DNA of 64,000 nt. Source: Candidatus Altimarinota bacterium (lineage in GTDB: Bacteria > Patescibacteriota > Gracilibacteria > BD1-5 > UBA6164). The stretch covers positions 1-64,000 of the forward strand of contig CALREY010000005.1 of the NCBI GenBank assembly GCA_943356435.1, read 5' to 3'. Below, in pieces: positions 11,438 through 23,516 of this stretch. The notes under the pieces were generated by a model. The model ran no database searches and was not told the origin of the DNA. It worked only from the letters and a program-made list of their open reading frames with translations. The stretch's first letter is position 1; each line of letters opens with the position of its first letter. The translations under genes and the position numbers were made by a program.

Positions 11438-11475
11438 AAAAAGTAACTACTAATTTTAGTAATTACTTAATTTTT
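11438..11475 (-). terminator. tRNA-Met terminator
   Basis: Hairpin AAGTAATTACTAA/TTAGTAGTTACTT (one mismatch) and minus-strand T7, directly downstream of the tRNA. Confidence 0.7.
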
Positions 11476-11487
11476 TAATCTTTTTAT

Positions 11488-11564
11488 TGGTGTCAGTAGG
11501 TGGAGTTGAACCACCGACCTCAGGGATATGAATCCTGCGCTCTAACCAACTGAGCTACACTGAC
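11488..11564 (-). tRNA. tRNA-Met(CAT), elongator
   Basis: A 77-nt cloverleaf with encoded CCA; acceptor GTCAGTG/TACTGAC. The anticodon loop TTCATAT gives CAT. The arm CAGGA-TTCATAT-CCCTG and the GAGGTCGG variable region follow the pattern of bacterial elongator tRNA-Met. Single-gene transcript with its own promoter and terminator. Confidence 0.88.
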
Positions 11565-11595
11565 ATATTATGTATTTTTTTATGTATGCTTGCAA

Positions 11596-11623
11596 TTTAT
11601 ATTTAAATTTTATTTTAAGTCAA
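11596..11623 (-). promoter_or_regulatory. tRNA-Met promoter
   Basis: Minus-strand TTGACT (11618-11623), 16-bp spacer, TATAAA (11596-11601). Confidence 0.65.
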
Positions 11624-11641
11624 ATTTTTATACTCTTTTTT

Positions 11642-11669
11642 TTGACTTTAGCTAATAAATAAATAGAAT
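11642..11669 (+). promoter_or_regulatory. rpsF operon promoter
   Basis: TTGACT (11642-11647), 16-bp spacer, TAGAAT (11664-11669), about 75 bases before the rpsF start. The leader between may hold an S6:S18-binding structure as in other bacteria, but I could not confirm one. Confidence 0.6.
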
Positions 11670-11746
11670 ACGGCTACTTTTTGTTTAAAAAGTAATATAT
11701 TATATCCTTCCAGAATAAAAAACTGGATAATAACCATAGGAATAAC

Positions 11747-12034
11747 ATGGCAAACTATGAATTAATGGCTATTGTCGACCCTACAATTTCTGAATCTGAA
11801 AGAAACGAATCTATCGCTGAATTAAAAGCTGCATTAGAAAAAAGTTCTGCTAAAATTGAAAAAGAAGATGTTTGGGGAGATAAGAAAATGGCTTATAAGA
11901 TTAATAAATCTGATAGATGATTTTACATATTATATGATTTAGATATGGATGGTAAACAAATCAAAGATTTATCTAAAACTATAAACTTAAATAAAAACAT
12001 ATGGAGATATATGTTTGTTAAAAAAGAAGCTTAA
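11747..12034 (+). CDS. rpsF: 30S ribosomal protein S6
   Basis: 95 aa. S6 binds the central domain of 16S rRNA with S18. It begins MANYELMAIVDPT and ends WRYMFVKKEA, with the family pattern of YELM, DKKMAYKI and GFYILYDL (Gly as TGA). A weak Shine-Dalgarno (AGGA) lies 8 bases upstream. First gene of rpsF-ssb-rpsR, the classical bacterial order. Confidence 0.95.
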
Positions 12035-12084
12035 TTATAAAACAAAACTTCTAACTATTTATACTTTATAATTCTTGAAAAAAG

Positions 12085-12474
12085 ATGAGAACAGTTAACA
12101 AAGTTATCTTAATAGGTAATATTACTAGAGATCCTTCTATTAAAAACACTGAAAATAATAAAAAAATTGCATTGTTTACTATTGCTACTAATAGATATTA
12201 TAAAACTGCTGAAGGTGAACAAAAATCAGAATCAGAATTTACAAACTGTATAACTTGGGGTAGTTTAGCTGAAAGATGCGAACAATTCTTAACAAAAGGT
12301 AAATTGGTTTATGCAGAAGGAAGACTAAAAACTAGAGTAATAGATAAAGAAGATTGAACTAAAACGTATAAAACAGAAGTTGTTGTATCAAATATAATTT
12401 TCTTGAATAAAAAATCAGATTTTGAAGATAATCAAATAGATGAAGCTGATTTTATTGAAGAAGATAAATTTTAA
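12085..12474 (+). CDS. ssb: single-stranded DNA-binding protein
   Basis: 129 aa. OB-fold SSB: RTVNKVILIGNITRDP, then FTIATNRYY, EFTNCITWGSLAERC and GKLVYAEGRLKTR. The acidic tail ends in EADFIEEDKF, a divergent form of the usual DDDIPF tip with acidic residues and a terminal Phe kept for partner binding. One TGA as Gly (after KED). Between rpsF and rpsR in one operon. Confidence 0.95.
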
Positions 12475-12575
12475 TTAAAATTCTCCCTATATTAATTTAA
12501 TTATTATAGGTAATAAATTATCAAGTTTTTATAAACTTGGTTATAATCCAAAATTTATTAATAACATAAAATATT

Positions 12576-12794
12576 ATGTCAAAAACTACTTGCCCATTAG
12601 ATGGTCAAAACATTGATTATAAAAATGTTGAACTATTAAAAAAATATATCACTAAATTTGGTAAAATTACTCCTAGATACTATTCATGAGTATCTTTGAA
12701 AAACCAAAAAAAATTAGCTAACGCAATCAAAAAAGCTAGAATTATGGCTTTGATACCATTCGTTAAAAGATTTGATCCAAATTTTGAAGGATAA
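12576..12794 (+). CDS. rpsR: 30S ribosomal protein S18
   Basis: 72 aa. It contains the S18 core: IDYKNVELLKKYITKFGKI, then PRYYSGVSLKNQKKLANAIKKAR, where the invariant Gly is TGA. Partner of S6 on the 30S platform. Last gene of the operon, followed by a strong terminator. Confidence 0.95.
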
Positions 12795-12796
12795 TT

Positions 12797-12842
12797 ATAA
12801 AAAAAAGATTAAGCAAGTAATACTTGTTTAATCTTTTTTTTA
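12797..12842. terminator. terminator after rpsR
   Basis: Hairpin AAAGATTAA-GCAAGT/ACTTG-TTTAATCTTT with flanking A- and T-tracts; also suitable for the convergent minus-strand gene. Confidence 0.85.
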
Positions 12843-12895
12843 TAAAAATTATATTATTAATGATGGTAATAAATATCAATTTAATCAAAAATCAA

Positions 12896-14632
12896 CTATA
12901 ACAATTCAGTAGGACAAATTCAATAATTTATAAAATATTTTTTTAATAATCACTCTCAAATATTATTAGTTCACCTACTTCAATGCTTAGCAAAAACATA
13001 TCTCTTTCAAGTTCTAGGACTGTGAAATGTAAAATGCGATCAATTCGACTTCCTAACTGGTTCTCAAAGTATTTTGACAAATTTATTAAATATCTTATCA
13101 ACAGGAAATGCTTTAACTGTTAAAAATGCTTCTCTTATTCTATTTTTATTCTTCTCATCTATATTTTCATATTCATTATCTAAATTTCTTATTTCTTCAT
13201 TTTGATCAATATCTAAAACTTCCACCATATTAGTATCAATATCTTCAGTATCATCTAAATCATCAATTTCTACTGATTCATTATTTATATATTTTTTAAA
13301 ATCTGAATCATTCAAGAAAAATGATTCCAAAAATTCTTCCTGGTTTTTTAAATATTCTAAAACAACATACAAAATAATTTTTCTCAATTTCAAATCATAT
13401 CATTTTAAAAAATCTAAAGATTTTTTAGATCATCAAATAGATACTTCTCAAAATGAATTTATAGTTACAAATAAAGAATTAGTTAATGATTGAATATTTG
13501 AAAGTAAATTACTATTAACATCAGTAGCTCTAAACAGTCCAAATTTATTTTCTCATTCAAAATTAATTCAAACTGTAAATATATGTGAATAATTATCTTT
13601 TACATTATTTCAATCATGAGCTATAATTTTAAATGACATTTCTCAAAGATTTATTATTTGCGGTTTTATTTTTTTTATAATTCATTGTTCTCTTACTTTT
13701 TTCTCCAAATCATAAATATTAATATTTTCCAAATCTGGAATTTTTGCATACTGTTTATCTACATTTACCCTAAATTCCTCATATTTAAATACATAATCAT
13801 ATAAAGATTCAGTTAAATTAATATATTTATTGCTATTATTAGCAATAATAACATCAAACATTTTTCCCATATCATTATCAAGTAATCACTTTAATATGAA
13901 AAAATAATACAATATATACAATGAATCATATAATTTTGTCAAAAATCAATTCAAATAAGAAAATGTAGTTTTTTTTGTAACTGATGATCAAGATTCTCAT
14001 AAATTGAACAAAAATTCATTTATGATTTTTTGTGAACCTTTTGGATTCTTTTTTATTCTATTAATAATAATAGGAATTTTTTTCGATAAATTTTTTACAA
14101 ATAAATCTTCTAATTTTTTAAAATTAAAATTTATTTCATCTATAGAATCCATAAACATTACAAACTCATCTAATTCTTCAATTCACATATCACAATCAAA
14201 AGCCATATTATCAACTTCGTGAAAAAATTTATGATTACAAAAATTAATTAAAGAATTTACAAAATCTTCTCACAATAATCACTTATACATTAATAATTTA
14301 TCTGACTTTACAGCCAAATAATACTTCTTCATACTTTCATACAACTCTATTTTTTCTTCTGTATCAATAGAATCATCTAAAGATTTTCAAGATTCAAGTG
14401 CAAAAATTATTTCTCTTGATATATTGTAATTCATATTATTTTTTCATACCTTTTGATTTAATATATTAATTAAAATTTTATTAGTATCTAAATTGATTGA
14501 ATTGTTATTATTTTTTATTAAAATTGAATTTAACCTACTATTAAAAATCTTATTAAAATAAGAAACATCTAAATTTTCTGGAATTACTTCAATATCGTTA
14601 TTATTTTCTATAATTTCTGCTATATTTAACAT
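12896..14632 (-). CDS. unknown 578-aa protein with C-terminal HicA-like domain
   Basis: Starts at ATG 14632 (MLNIAEIIENN), 36 bases after the stop of the 991-aa gene; probably cotranscribed. The first ~450 residues are mostly helical, with an acidic linker at about 400-440 (DDLDDTEDID). The last ~60 residues look like a HicA mRNA-interferase fold: LGEPVRKSNGSHFTFHSP, then TGKRYVFAKHGS and IGEGLLKKYFINYGI. The Gly-Ser-His (His533) matches the HicA catalytic site, and the tail matches the 'L-x-x-I-L-x-x-x-G' helix. About ten TGA codons interrupt the tail, so standard-code annotation would lose it. Function unknown; the HicA assignment is by motif only. Ends in TAG. Confidence 0.65.
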
Positions 14633-14668
14633 TCTTTTACAATTAGAATTAAAATTTTACAAATTTTT

Positions 14669-17644
14669 CTAAACTCTTTTCCACAAAAAACTCAAATTAT
14701 CTTTATAATCATATGAAACACCAGCTCATATTCACAAATGATGATTTTCTTTCAAACATATTTTTTCTACTTCTCACTCATCATTTTTTAGTTGAGATCT
14801 AACTAATGCATTATAAAATTCACCAGACCTGTTTGTTGATCTTCAATGTGATGAATCAAATAAAACTCAGTCATAATTATTATCTTTTGCAAAATTTGTA
14901 ACTATTTTTGATATCTGCTCATATAACTTTTTCGACGACACTTTATCATCAAATTCTACAGATGGATTTGGTCAAAATAATAAATACTTGTTTCAGTGTC
15001 ATTCATCCATATTTAATAGCATAACAGTTCAAATATTTTTTAGTCTTTCAGTATCAAACATTACAAATTCAAAATAATTTACATTTTTCCACATTTTATT
15101 ATCATCTCATAAACATACATCTCAAACTCATCTAGCGTATGCATCAAACTTAGTTTTTCAAAAACGAGCAAAAACTTTACGTTCCTTATTTTTACCATCT
15201 TTATCTGTAATAGATTCAAATTTATTACTTTCACTTTGAAGACTATTATAAATTCATTCTTGTATAAATGCTATTTTTTTAATATTTAATCAAAGCTGAT
15301 CAGGATTTCAAAAATGTTTTTTTACTTTTTCTTTCCATTTATTTTCAAATTTCTTTTGTAACTCATCATCATTACCAAACATAAAATCTTGGTCAGAAAA
15401 TTCTTCAATAAAATTATTTCTATCTAACTCTAATATATCAGTAGTCTGCAAAATTGATTTTAGTTTTGTGTCTATAGATTTCTTTACAATTTCTAAAGTA
15501 ATGGTCTCAAATGGTCTACTTGAAAAAGAACGAATAATGCTATTTATAGTTTTTGTTTTTACTAAATCACTTACTTCTTTTGGTGTTTTTACAAAAAACT
15601 GTTCAAAATATTCTCTATCACTTGATCTCAAAGTTATTCTTTCAAGTTTACGTATACTATCTTTCAATACATCTCAATATTCTCTACTTAGTGCCTGAAT
15701 TTGTATCATATATTTACTTTGTTCATCACTATACAAAGCTAATACATCATTTGATGCTTGTGAAAATTCATCATATTTTCACATTAACTGATAAGCAATT
15801 AATAAATCAAAATCTTCTATATCCAAATCTTTTCACTTTAATTCCTTTTTTAATAAGTATTCTAATATTTTAGATTCTAAATTTTTTGATTCTAGTTCAA
15901 TTCATTCAATTTTACAATAATCTAATACTCAATTTACAAGAGTTTCTTTATCTTTTGAAATAATGGAAATATGTTTTACATTATTCTTAAATTTTTCTAA
16001 TAAATCAGAATCAATTTTTTGTCAATCTATCAATCTATACCCCAATAAATTACTTAAAGTAAAATTATATCATTGTCTATCAAACACATAATTTTCTATA
16101 TGACTTGTTTTATCTCCACAATTATCAATATTTTTTGATGAATAATCTCTTTGAGGGTAAACAAGTCTTGAAATCGAATTTAAATCAAACATTTCATCTA
16201 ATCATTCACTTAAATTATTATTTCATAAAATTATCTCCTTTTTTATTGGTAATAATTTCTCTTCTATAGAACTAATCTCAGCTAATATTACAGAACCTTT
16301 ATCAATATAAAATGAATCAATATTTTCCATTAAATAAACGCATCATTTTCATTTAAGTAATATTTGTGCAAATTCTTCATCCAAGTTAAATCATTTTATA
16401 TCTCTTATTTCATTGCAAAGAAAATCAACTTTTCATTCTTCTATTAACTCACTTGCCAACTTATCAAATGGATAATTTCAAACAATAGAATCATAGTTAT
16501 CTAATATTAATGTTTCTCAACTTCAATCCATACTATCAGAAGAAGAATAATCTAATATACATGAAATTAATTCTCATTTATTCAAAAAATTAAACAAGTT
16601 CAAATTATACAAAAAAACATCAAGATAAAAACCTGAATTATCATGCAAATTTTGCACTAATTCTTTTCATTTTATTTTTCTAAACTTTGAAACATTTTTC
16701 AATACATTTTTAGCAGAAATATTTTTTATTAAATACTCTTCTAAATTAAATAAATCCTCATCATTTAAATTAATTATATCCAAATTATTAACAACAACAT
16801 CTTCGTTTCTTGTTTTTATTAATTTAAAAATTAAATCTAAATCTCAAACATATTTTAAATATTTAGGACTAGTAATAAGAAAATCAATTCAATTATCTTC
16901 TATAATCTCTAAAACAATTATTTCTTTTTGATCTTCAGATAATTTAAAATAATCAAAGTAATTCCACACAGTACTTTTTGGTAAATACAAAGCTCACTCA
17001 AAAGTATCCAATCAATCAAATTTACTAAAAAATTCAGATAAATCATCCATGCTAGAAATGTATTCTGAATCAAGAAGTATAGAAGCTACATCAAAATACA
17101 ATCAAACAAAATTATCAAAATTTATATATATAAGTTCTTCAAAATCTTCATATTCGTGTAGTAAAGTAAGGGCAGTATAGTTTGTCAATCATTTAAATAG
17201 ACTAAAATTTTCTTTTACAAAATCAATATAATATGATTCAAGCAATTCAGAAATAATTTCATTATAATCTAATCATTCAATACTAACAAATACTGATTTT
17301 AAATTTTCTATATATCAATATCAAATTAACTCCAAAATTATATTTGTATAATTTGAATGTTTAAATCAAGTAAGTTTTTTATAAATTAATTCTCACTTTC
17401 AAGCATCCATAAGCTTACAAGCAATTATTTCATGATATTTTGTATCAAAATTTTCAAGTTTAGAAATTAATCAATCAAAATTTTTATTTTGAATATAATG
17501 TTCTATTTCATTTAATGCATCTTGCTCACTAAGTATATTAGTAACATCATCTTTCACTTCTACAAGTTCCGACAATCACCCAATTGTATCGTTTATAATA
17601 GTTTCATTGCTTAAATCATCAAGTGAATTAACAAAATTAGTCAT
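14669..17644 (-). CDS. unknown 991-aa protein with helical repeats
   Basis: Soluble, no signal peptide. The N-terminal ~450 residues look like degenerate alpha-helical repeats rich in Leu, Asn, Glu and Tyr, with recurring LDxxxxISxLLESY and LNDEDLFNLEEYL-type units. The middle (about 630-790) is highly charged and helical. The C-terminal ~190 residues form a more conserved-looking globular part: KVFARFGKTKFDAYARGVGD, WKNVNYFEFVMFDTERL, GTVMLLNMDEGHGNKYLLFG, DGVLFDSSHGRS and a terminal ENHHLGIGAG. No family is recognised, although the strand-rich 'GxVMLxxx' layout recalls acetyltransferase-like folds. Upstream partner of the HicA-tailed gene. Ends in TAG. Confidence 0.65.
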
Positions 17645-17708
17645 AAATAATTCTTATAATATAATTATTTATATTTTATCATATATATAATTCATTTGCA
17701 AAAAAGCA

Positions 17709-17752
17709 CAAAAAAAAGATTAATACAGCTAAAGCTGTATTAATCTTTTTTT
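17709..17752 (-). terminator. terminator overlapping a stop codon
   Basis: Long perfect stem AAGATTAATACAGCT/AGCTGTATTAATCTT with A- and T-tracts. It overlaps the last codons and TAA of the gene ending at 17740. Confidence 0.85.
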
Positions 17753-18069
17753 GTGTCATTATTCATATCAGGTAGAAATCATGATATTAAATTTAAAACT
17801 TGATCTTGTATTTCTTCCTTTAAAATAACTATATCATTTAATTGTAAATTTGCCTCAATATTATCTAACATTATCTCTGTTAAAAATGGTCTAAAATGAA
17901 ATACTCAATCCAGAAATGATCATAAAAAATGTATTTTATCATCTATTAATACAGTTAAATATCCAGTATCATTTACTCATTTATATAAACAAGGATACTT
18001 TGTTTCAAATACATCTTTTGATAATGTTTTACCTCTATTTCATTCTAAAGATATCAATTCTTTTTCCAT
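17740..18069 (-). CDS. small hypothetical protein
   Basis: 109 aa, soluble and acidic (MEKELISLEGNRGKTLSKDV ... DMNNDTKKD). Five TGA glycines. The middle alternates hydrophobic strands (YLTVLIDDKIHFLGSFLDGV). No domain recognised. Its stop lies in the terminator stem, so translation end and termination are tightly packed. Divergent from typA. Confidence 0.6.
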
Positions 18070-18285
18070 AATACATATAATTTAATAATATTTTCAAAAG
18101 ATATTATTAATACTTTATAAGATATGTCAATGTTTTTTATAAAAAACTTTACTTTTAGCTTTTTATTCATATACTCCCTGCATCTGAAAATGTTATTAAT
18201 AAATAAAATATAAAATTTAATTATTTTATATTTATTTTAATTTATTCATTATTCATTTATTTTTTATTAATTATTAATTATTTTT

Positions 18286-20088
18286 ATGTCATTTAGAAAT
18301 ATAGCGATTATTGCCCATGTTGACCACGGTAAAACTACATTAGTTGATGAATTATTAAAAGCTGATGATAATTTTGATGCTAGAGTAGGACTAGAAGTTT
18401 GTGCAATGGACTCTAATGCTCAAGAAAAAGAAAGAGGTATTACAATTTATTCAAAAAATACTGGTATTAATTACAAAGGTAATAAAATAAATATAGTAGA
18501 TACTCCTTGACATGCTGACTTTGGTTCAGAAGTAGAAAGAGTACTTAGAACTGTTGATAGTGTTTGTTTAGTTGTTGATGCTTATGAAGGTCCAATGCCT
18601 CAAACTAAATTCGTACTAAAAAAATCACTTGAATTAGGTTTACATCCAGTTATTGTTATTAATAAAATGGATAAACCTTCTGCTAGAGCTGATTGGGTAA
18701 TAGATCAATTATTTGATTTATTCGTACAATTAGGTGCTACTGATGAACAATTAGAACACTTACATGAACCAATTTATGCTATAGCAAGAGAATGATTAGC
18801 TTGGACAGATGAACATCCAGAAAGAAAAGACATCACTCCTCTACTAGATTTCGTTATGGAAAAAGTAGCAGAAGCTCCTAATAATTCAGAAGCTCCATTT
18901 AAAATGCAAATTGCAAACTTAGGTTTTGATAATTTCTTATGAAGACTAGGTATTGGTAGAATATATGAATGAGTGGTAAAAATTGGTCAAGAAGTATTTG
19001 TTACTTCAAATGATTGAAAGAAAAGAAAAGGTAAAATTACAGAAATACTTACTAATGAATGATTAGTAAAAGTAAAAGCTAAAGAAGCATCTGCTTGAGA
19101 TATTATTACTTTAGCAGGTATACCAGATATATTCGTAGGTGAAACTGTTTCATCTATAGAAAATGCTGAACCAATGCCAGCTATAACAATTGATGAACCT
19201 ACTCTAAAAATGGAATTTTTAGTAAATAATTCTCCATTTGCTGGTAGAGAAGGTAAATTTGTAACTTCTAGACAAATCAGAGATAGATTAGAAAAAGAAT
19301 TAGAAACAAATGTATGATTAAAAATAGATTTTGATTCAGGTGATAACTATGAAGTAGCAGGTAGATGAGAACTTCACTTATCAGTTTTGATAGAAACTAT
19401 GAGAAGAGAATGATTTGAATTACAAGTTTGAGCTCCAGTAGTAATCATGCATGAAGAAAATGGTAAAAAAATGGAACCAATTGAAAATGTATCAGTTTCA
19501 GTTCCTGCAGGTAATGAATGAGTAGTTATTGCAGAATTAGGTAAAAGAAAAGGTTTAATGAGTAATATGATTGAAAATAATGGTATTGTAAGTCTAGAAT
19601 TTAGAGTACCTACTAGATGATTATTAGGTTTCAAATCAGAATTTACTACTATGACTAAATGAGAAGGTTTATTATCAAGCTCATTTGATTGTTTTGAAGA
19701 ATATAAAGGACCAATTGAAAAAAGATCAGTATGATCAATGATATCTATGGAAAATGGTAAAACTATGGCATACTCTTTATTTAACTTACAAGATAGAGGT
19801 ACTATATTTGTTCTACCAGCTACTGAGATATATGAAGGTATGATTATATGAGAATCAAATAAAGGACAAGATTTAACAGTAAATGCTACTAAAAACAAAA
19901 AACTTACAAATGTAAGAGCATCTGGTACAGATGAAGCATTAAAACTTACTCCACAAAAAATAATGTCTCTAGAAGAAGCTATTGATTACATATCAGATGA
20001 TGAATATGTAGAAGTAACTCCTCTAACAATCAGATTAAGAAAAAAATTCTTAACTGAATGAGAAAGAAAAAGAAATAAAAAAGACTAA
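18286..20088 (+). CDS. typA: translational GTPase TypA/BipA
   Basis: 600 aa, full length. Ribosome-binding GTPase for stress and low-temperature ribosome assembly. Order: G domain ([11 protein letters not shown]-loop, RGITI switch I, DTPGHADFG with TGA as Gly, [13 protein letters not shown]), a beta-barrel domain, EF-G-like domains III and V, and the TypA-specific C-terminal domain ([20 protein letters not shown], then NKGQDL). Many later glycines are TGA. A ~215-base AT-rich gap precedes the start. Confidence 0.97.
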
Positions 20089-20122
20089 TAAAAATGATTG
20101 CATAAGCAATCATTTTTATATA
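20089..20122 (+). terminator. typA terminator
   Basis: Hairpin AAAAATGATTGC/GCAATCATTTTT immediately after the stop. Confidence 0.8.
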
Positions 20123-20293
20123 TATGAAAATATATTAAAATTCTTATAATATTCTTACAAACTAACATTACAATAATAATGTTTATAGAAAACTCAATTT
20201 TTAATATATTAAATATTATTTTTGATTTAGTTTAAAAAATGTATATTATAGTTACTTAATATAAGTTATATTTATTTATTAATACATTAAGAT

Positions 20294-21265
20294 ATGTTAA
20301 AAAATATATTTGTATTTATTCTGTTACTATCAATTAGTTGATTCGCTTTTGCAGAATTAACAGATTCAGCTAAAGATAAATTGGATACTGCTACTGAGAA
20401 TCTATTTTCTACTCTTGAAAAAAAATACACTAAACAAGAAGAAAAAGATATACTTGTAAAATTAAACAAAAAACTTTTTGCTTTAAAAATAAAAAATAAA
20501 GATAATACTGCAAAATATGAATCATTATCATATTTACAAAAAAATGTTATGAATGAATTGTATAAAATAAATAGTACAAGTAAAAAAACTACACATACTC
20601 CTAAAAAAACAATAGTAGTGCAAAATCCAGTAATAATAGAACAACCACCTGTTGTTATTAAACAGCCTGTAGTTACTCAACCTCCTGTTGTAAATGTAAA
20701 AACTCCTGTTGTTGATAATTCTTCTTGTCCAACTTACTATATACATAAAGATATAAATGCTTCTACATTTTGGGTTTGAGAATGAGCAGATGCATCTAAT
20801 TGATATATCTCAAATGTACAAAGTGCTTGGGATGGATTATGGTATGAACATTTCAAAAATTGAACTGAAAACAAATTTTATATAGCCCTTCCATATAATG
20901 ATTTTGATGCAAACTGAAATAGAAGAAAAGATGTTGTAAATATACCTTGGTATAATAGTAATATTAAATCTACTGAATCAGTAGTAAAAAATAAATGGGT
21001 TAAGGTAGAATATAACTGAAAAGTTGCTTATGGACAATGGGAGGATGTATGACCATTTCACGAAGATGATTTTAATTATGTATTTGGTACAAGTAAACCA
21101 AAAAATAAAACATTATTAAATGCATGAATAGACCTATCACCTGATTTAGCTAATTTTATCTGATTTAACTGAAGTTGAAAAGTAAATTGGAACTTTATAG
21201 CAGATAATTGTGTGCCAAAATGAGATTGGACAAAAACAATTACTAAAAATGGTATATATTGGTAA
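20294..21265 (+). CDS. secreted double-psi beta-barrel (RlpA/barwin-like) protein with PPVV linker
   Basis: 323 aa. Signal peptide with cleavage near FAFA-EL (residue 20). A charged helical part (about 20-95) is followed by a Pro/Val-rich linker with repeated QPPVV/QPVV units (about 110-145). The C-terminal domain has FYIALPYNDFDANGN, NKWVKVEY, VAYGQWEDVGPF, YVFGT and AGIDLSPDLANFIG. The 'D-V-G-P' and 'G-x-D-L-S' motifs are hallmarks of double-psi barrel domains acting on or binding cell-wall glycans. The fold is assigned from motifs; enzymatic activity is uncertain. Convergent with the deacetylase gene. Confidence 0.7.
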
Positions 21266-21302
21266 AACAAAAAAACTCTAGCTAAGCTAGAGTTTTTTTA
21301 TG
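21266..21302. terminator. bidirectional terminator
   Basis: Perfect stem AAAAAAACTCTAGCT/AGCTAGAGTTTTTTT between two convergent genes. Confidence 0.85.
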
Positions 21303-21306
21303 AGTA

Positions 21307-22281
21307 TTATCATTTTCTATTATTAACAATTTCAATATTAAGATTATTAAATTTATCTGCATTAATAGTCCTATCAAAAAAATCTATTTTTGATCATTCT
21401 GACTTTAAATGATTATAATAATCTTTCATCGTAGTAAAAGTATATCATTCTTGTTCTAATTTTTCTATAAGTTCAATATATTTAGCATATTTAACTTCAT
21501 CCAATACTCATATATCGTTAACATAATCTTGAGGATGCAACATGATAATTGCAAATCATTTTTCAATTACACTCTTACTTGTTAAATCAAGTATAGTATT
21601 CATATCATTTACTTTTTTCTTATCAAACAAGTAAGTAGAAACAGTATAATCAAAATATGATTTTCATTCTCAAGATATTATTTTGAAATTCTTTGATTTA
21701 GTTGCATCTATAGTACCAGTAGAATAAACATTATCAGGTGGTATAAAAGTAGTGATATTATCATCAGTAATACTTTTTATTTGCTCTAATCATGCATCTA
21801 ATTTTATTGATGCTTCACTAGCTGATAAATCTTTGAACTCAGGAAAATCTTGTCTATTATTAAATCAGTGCAATGCAATCTCTAAATTACATTTATTTGA
21901 TTTCAAATAATCAATAATAATATTATCGGTATCCAAATTCATAGGAATTAATCCAAGAGTAAAAGGTATTTTTCTCTTAAATCAGTCATCCATCATTTTT
22001 ATTCAAACATCCCTTAAATATGAAGCTTGAATATCATCAATTCTTAATATAACATATTTTTTATTTGGATTTATTTTTCAGTCATTAAAACACATATGTA
22101 TTTTTTTCAATACTGAAAAATTATTTTCTTTTACACTATTTTTTGCTAATAAAGTTATTTGACTAGCAAAAAACACAATAACAAGTAATATAATTAAAGC
22201 ATGTATAGGTTTTTTAATTATCCGATTTACTATAATTACTATTACATGAAAAATGAAAGTCCCTCATCAATTCGGCATCAT
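21307..22281 (-). CDS. membrane-anchored polysaccharide deacetylase-like protein
   Basis: 324 aa. One N-terminal hydrophobic helix (about residues 9-45) then an extracytoplasmic domain. Deacetylase (CE4-like) landmarks: YVILRIDDIQAS with the Asp pair, LEIALHGFNNRQ with a metal-type His, FIPPDNVYS, and HPQDY near the end. DUF2334-type or CE4 are both possible. It lies 9 bases downstream of a family 2 glycosyltransferase, so likely modifies the polysaccharide made by that enzyme, much as PgaB acts with PgaC. Start at the first ATG of a tandem ATGATG. Confidence 0.75.
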
Positions 22282-22290
22282 AGCTATCTC

Positions 22291-23319
22291 TTAAATATTA
22301 ATATTTCTCCTTTCAGGCTTAAACCATACTAAACTTTTATTATTTTTTATAATTTGTTTATAAAATTCTGTTACGAAAACATAAGAATTTATAAATGTAA
22401 AAATTATCATAAAAAATGAATAAAAAAACAAATCAATTCTTTTTCTCTTGATAGCTCAATAAAGTCACAACAATGTTGAATATGTATAAAAAAGAATTAA
22501 TCAATTAAGATACATTTTCAAATTTATAAATGGTAATATTAATACCATAAAAGAAAAAACAAGCCCCTCAATGTATGATATAGATAATTCAAAAATGAAG
22601 AAAAACTTATTTACATCAGCAAAATGTTTTTTTAGACATTGCCAACCTCATCATTGCCATCTTTTTAATTGATAAATATATGCTTTAAGTGTATCTGGAT
22701 CTTGTGTATATACAAATGCTTTATTATTAAAAAGTATATGTCTTGATTTTTTATAATTATTTATTTTATATGAAAAATCTAAATCCTCTGCAATTGTATC
22801 ATGATCAAAAGTTACATGATTTTTAAAAAAATTTGTTTTAAATCAAGTTGCACAACCTGGCATTACTAAAATGGAATTAATAATAGCTTGAGCTTTTTTA
22901 TGTATATCTTGTCATATAATATACTCTAATTCCCTGCAAGCTGTAACCCAATTTCCTCTCATACTTACAACATAACCACATACAGCAACTGAATGTTTTG
23001 AATTTTTAAATGATTTTTCAATTTCTTCAATAAAATGTTTATCTAGTATAGTATCTGCATCAGTAGCTATAAATATATCATCAGTTACATGACTAATAGC
23101 AATTTGTTGAGCATGACTTTTATTTCAAGTATTCTTTGTTAAATGAACTCATTTTACTTTTTTTCAAAATGAATCAATAATTTCTCAAGTTCTGTCTTTG
23201 CTACCGTCATTCACAACTATTATATGATCTGCAGGTCTTGTTTGATTAAGACAAGATTTTAAGCACGATCAAATAGTTTCTTCTTCATTATACGCTGGTA
23301 TAATAATAGATATTTTCAT
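22291..23319 (-). CDS. processive family 2 glycosyltransferase
   Basis: 342 aa. GT-A domain: SIIIPAYNEEETI, DHIIVVNDGSKD, FIATDADTIL (DxD), EDLDFSYKI (ED base) and QLKRWQWGGW, the Q-x-x-R-W motif of processive synthases (hyaluronan, chitin, PNAG, cellulose). At least two to three C-terminal membrane helices follow (about 240-310). Substrate not determinable; a GlcNAc-type polymer is suggested by the adjacent deacetylase. First gene of the two-gene unit. Confidence 0.85.
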
Positions 23320-23516
23320 AAATTAATATTGTTTAAGTTGCATAATAATTTCTAATTTACAATATTTTTTATTAAATTCTTTAATTATTAAGTAATAATT
23401 TGTTCTATGTAATTCGAATAAATTTAATCTTATATATAATATAAAATTTTAATAAATATAATGACTATATAATATAACATTTTTTAAAAAGTCAACTATA
23501 TATATTATTATATGTC

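Noticed and set aside
14444-14632. Separate small genes along 12896-14632 (62, 109 and 62 aa)
   Set aside because: They are segments of one 578-aa frame separated only by TGA codons, which are sense here.
19374-19898. A 174-aa minus-strand ORF
   Set aside because: Complete shadow of typA in another frame; typA is full length and conserved.
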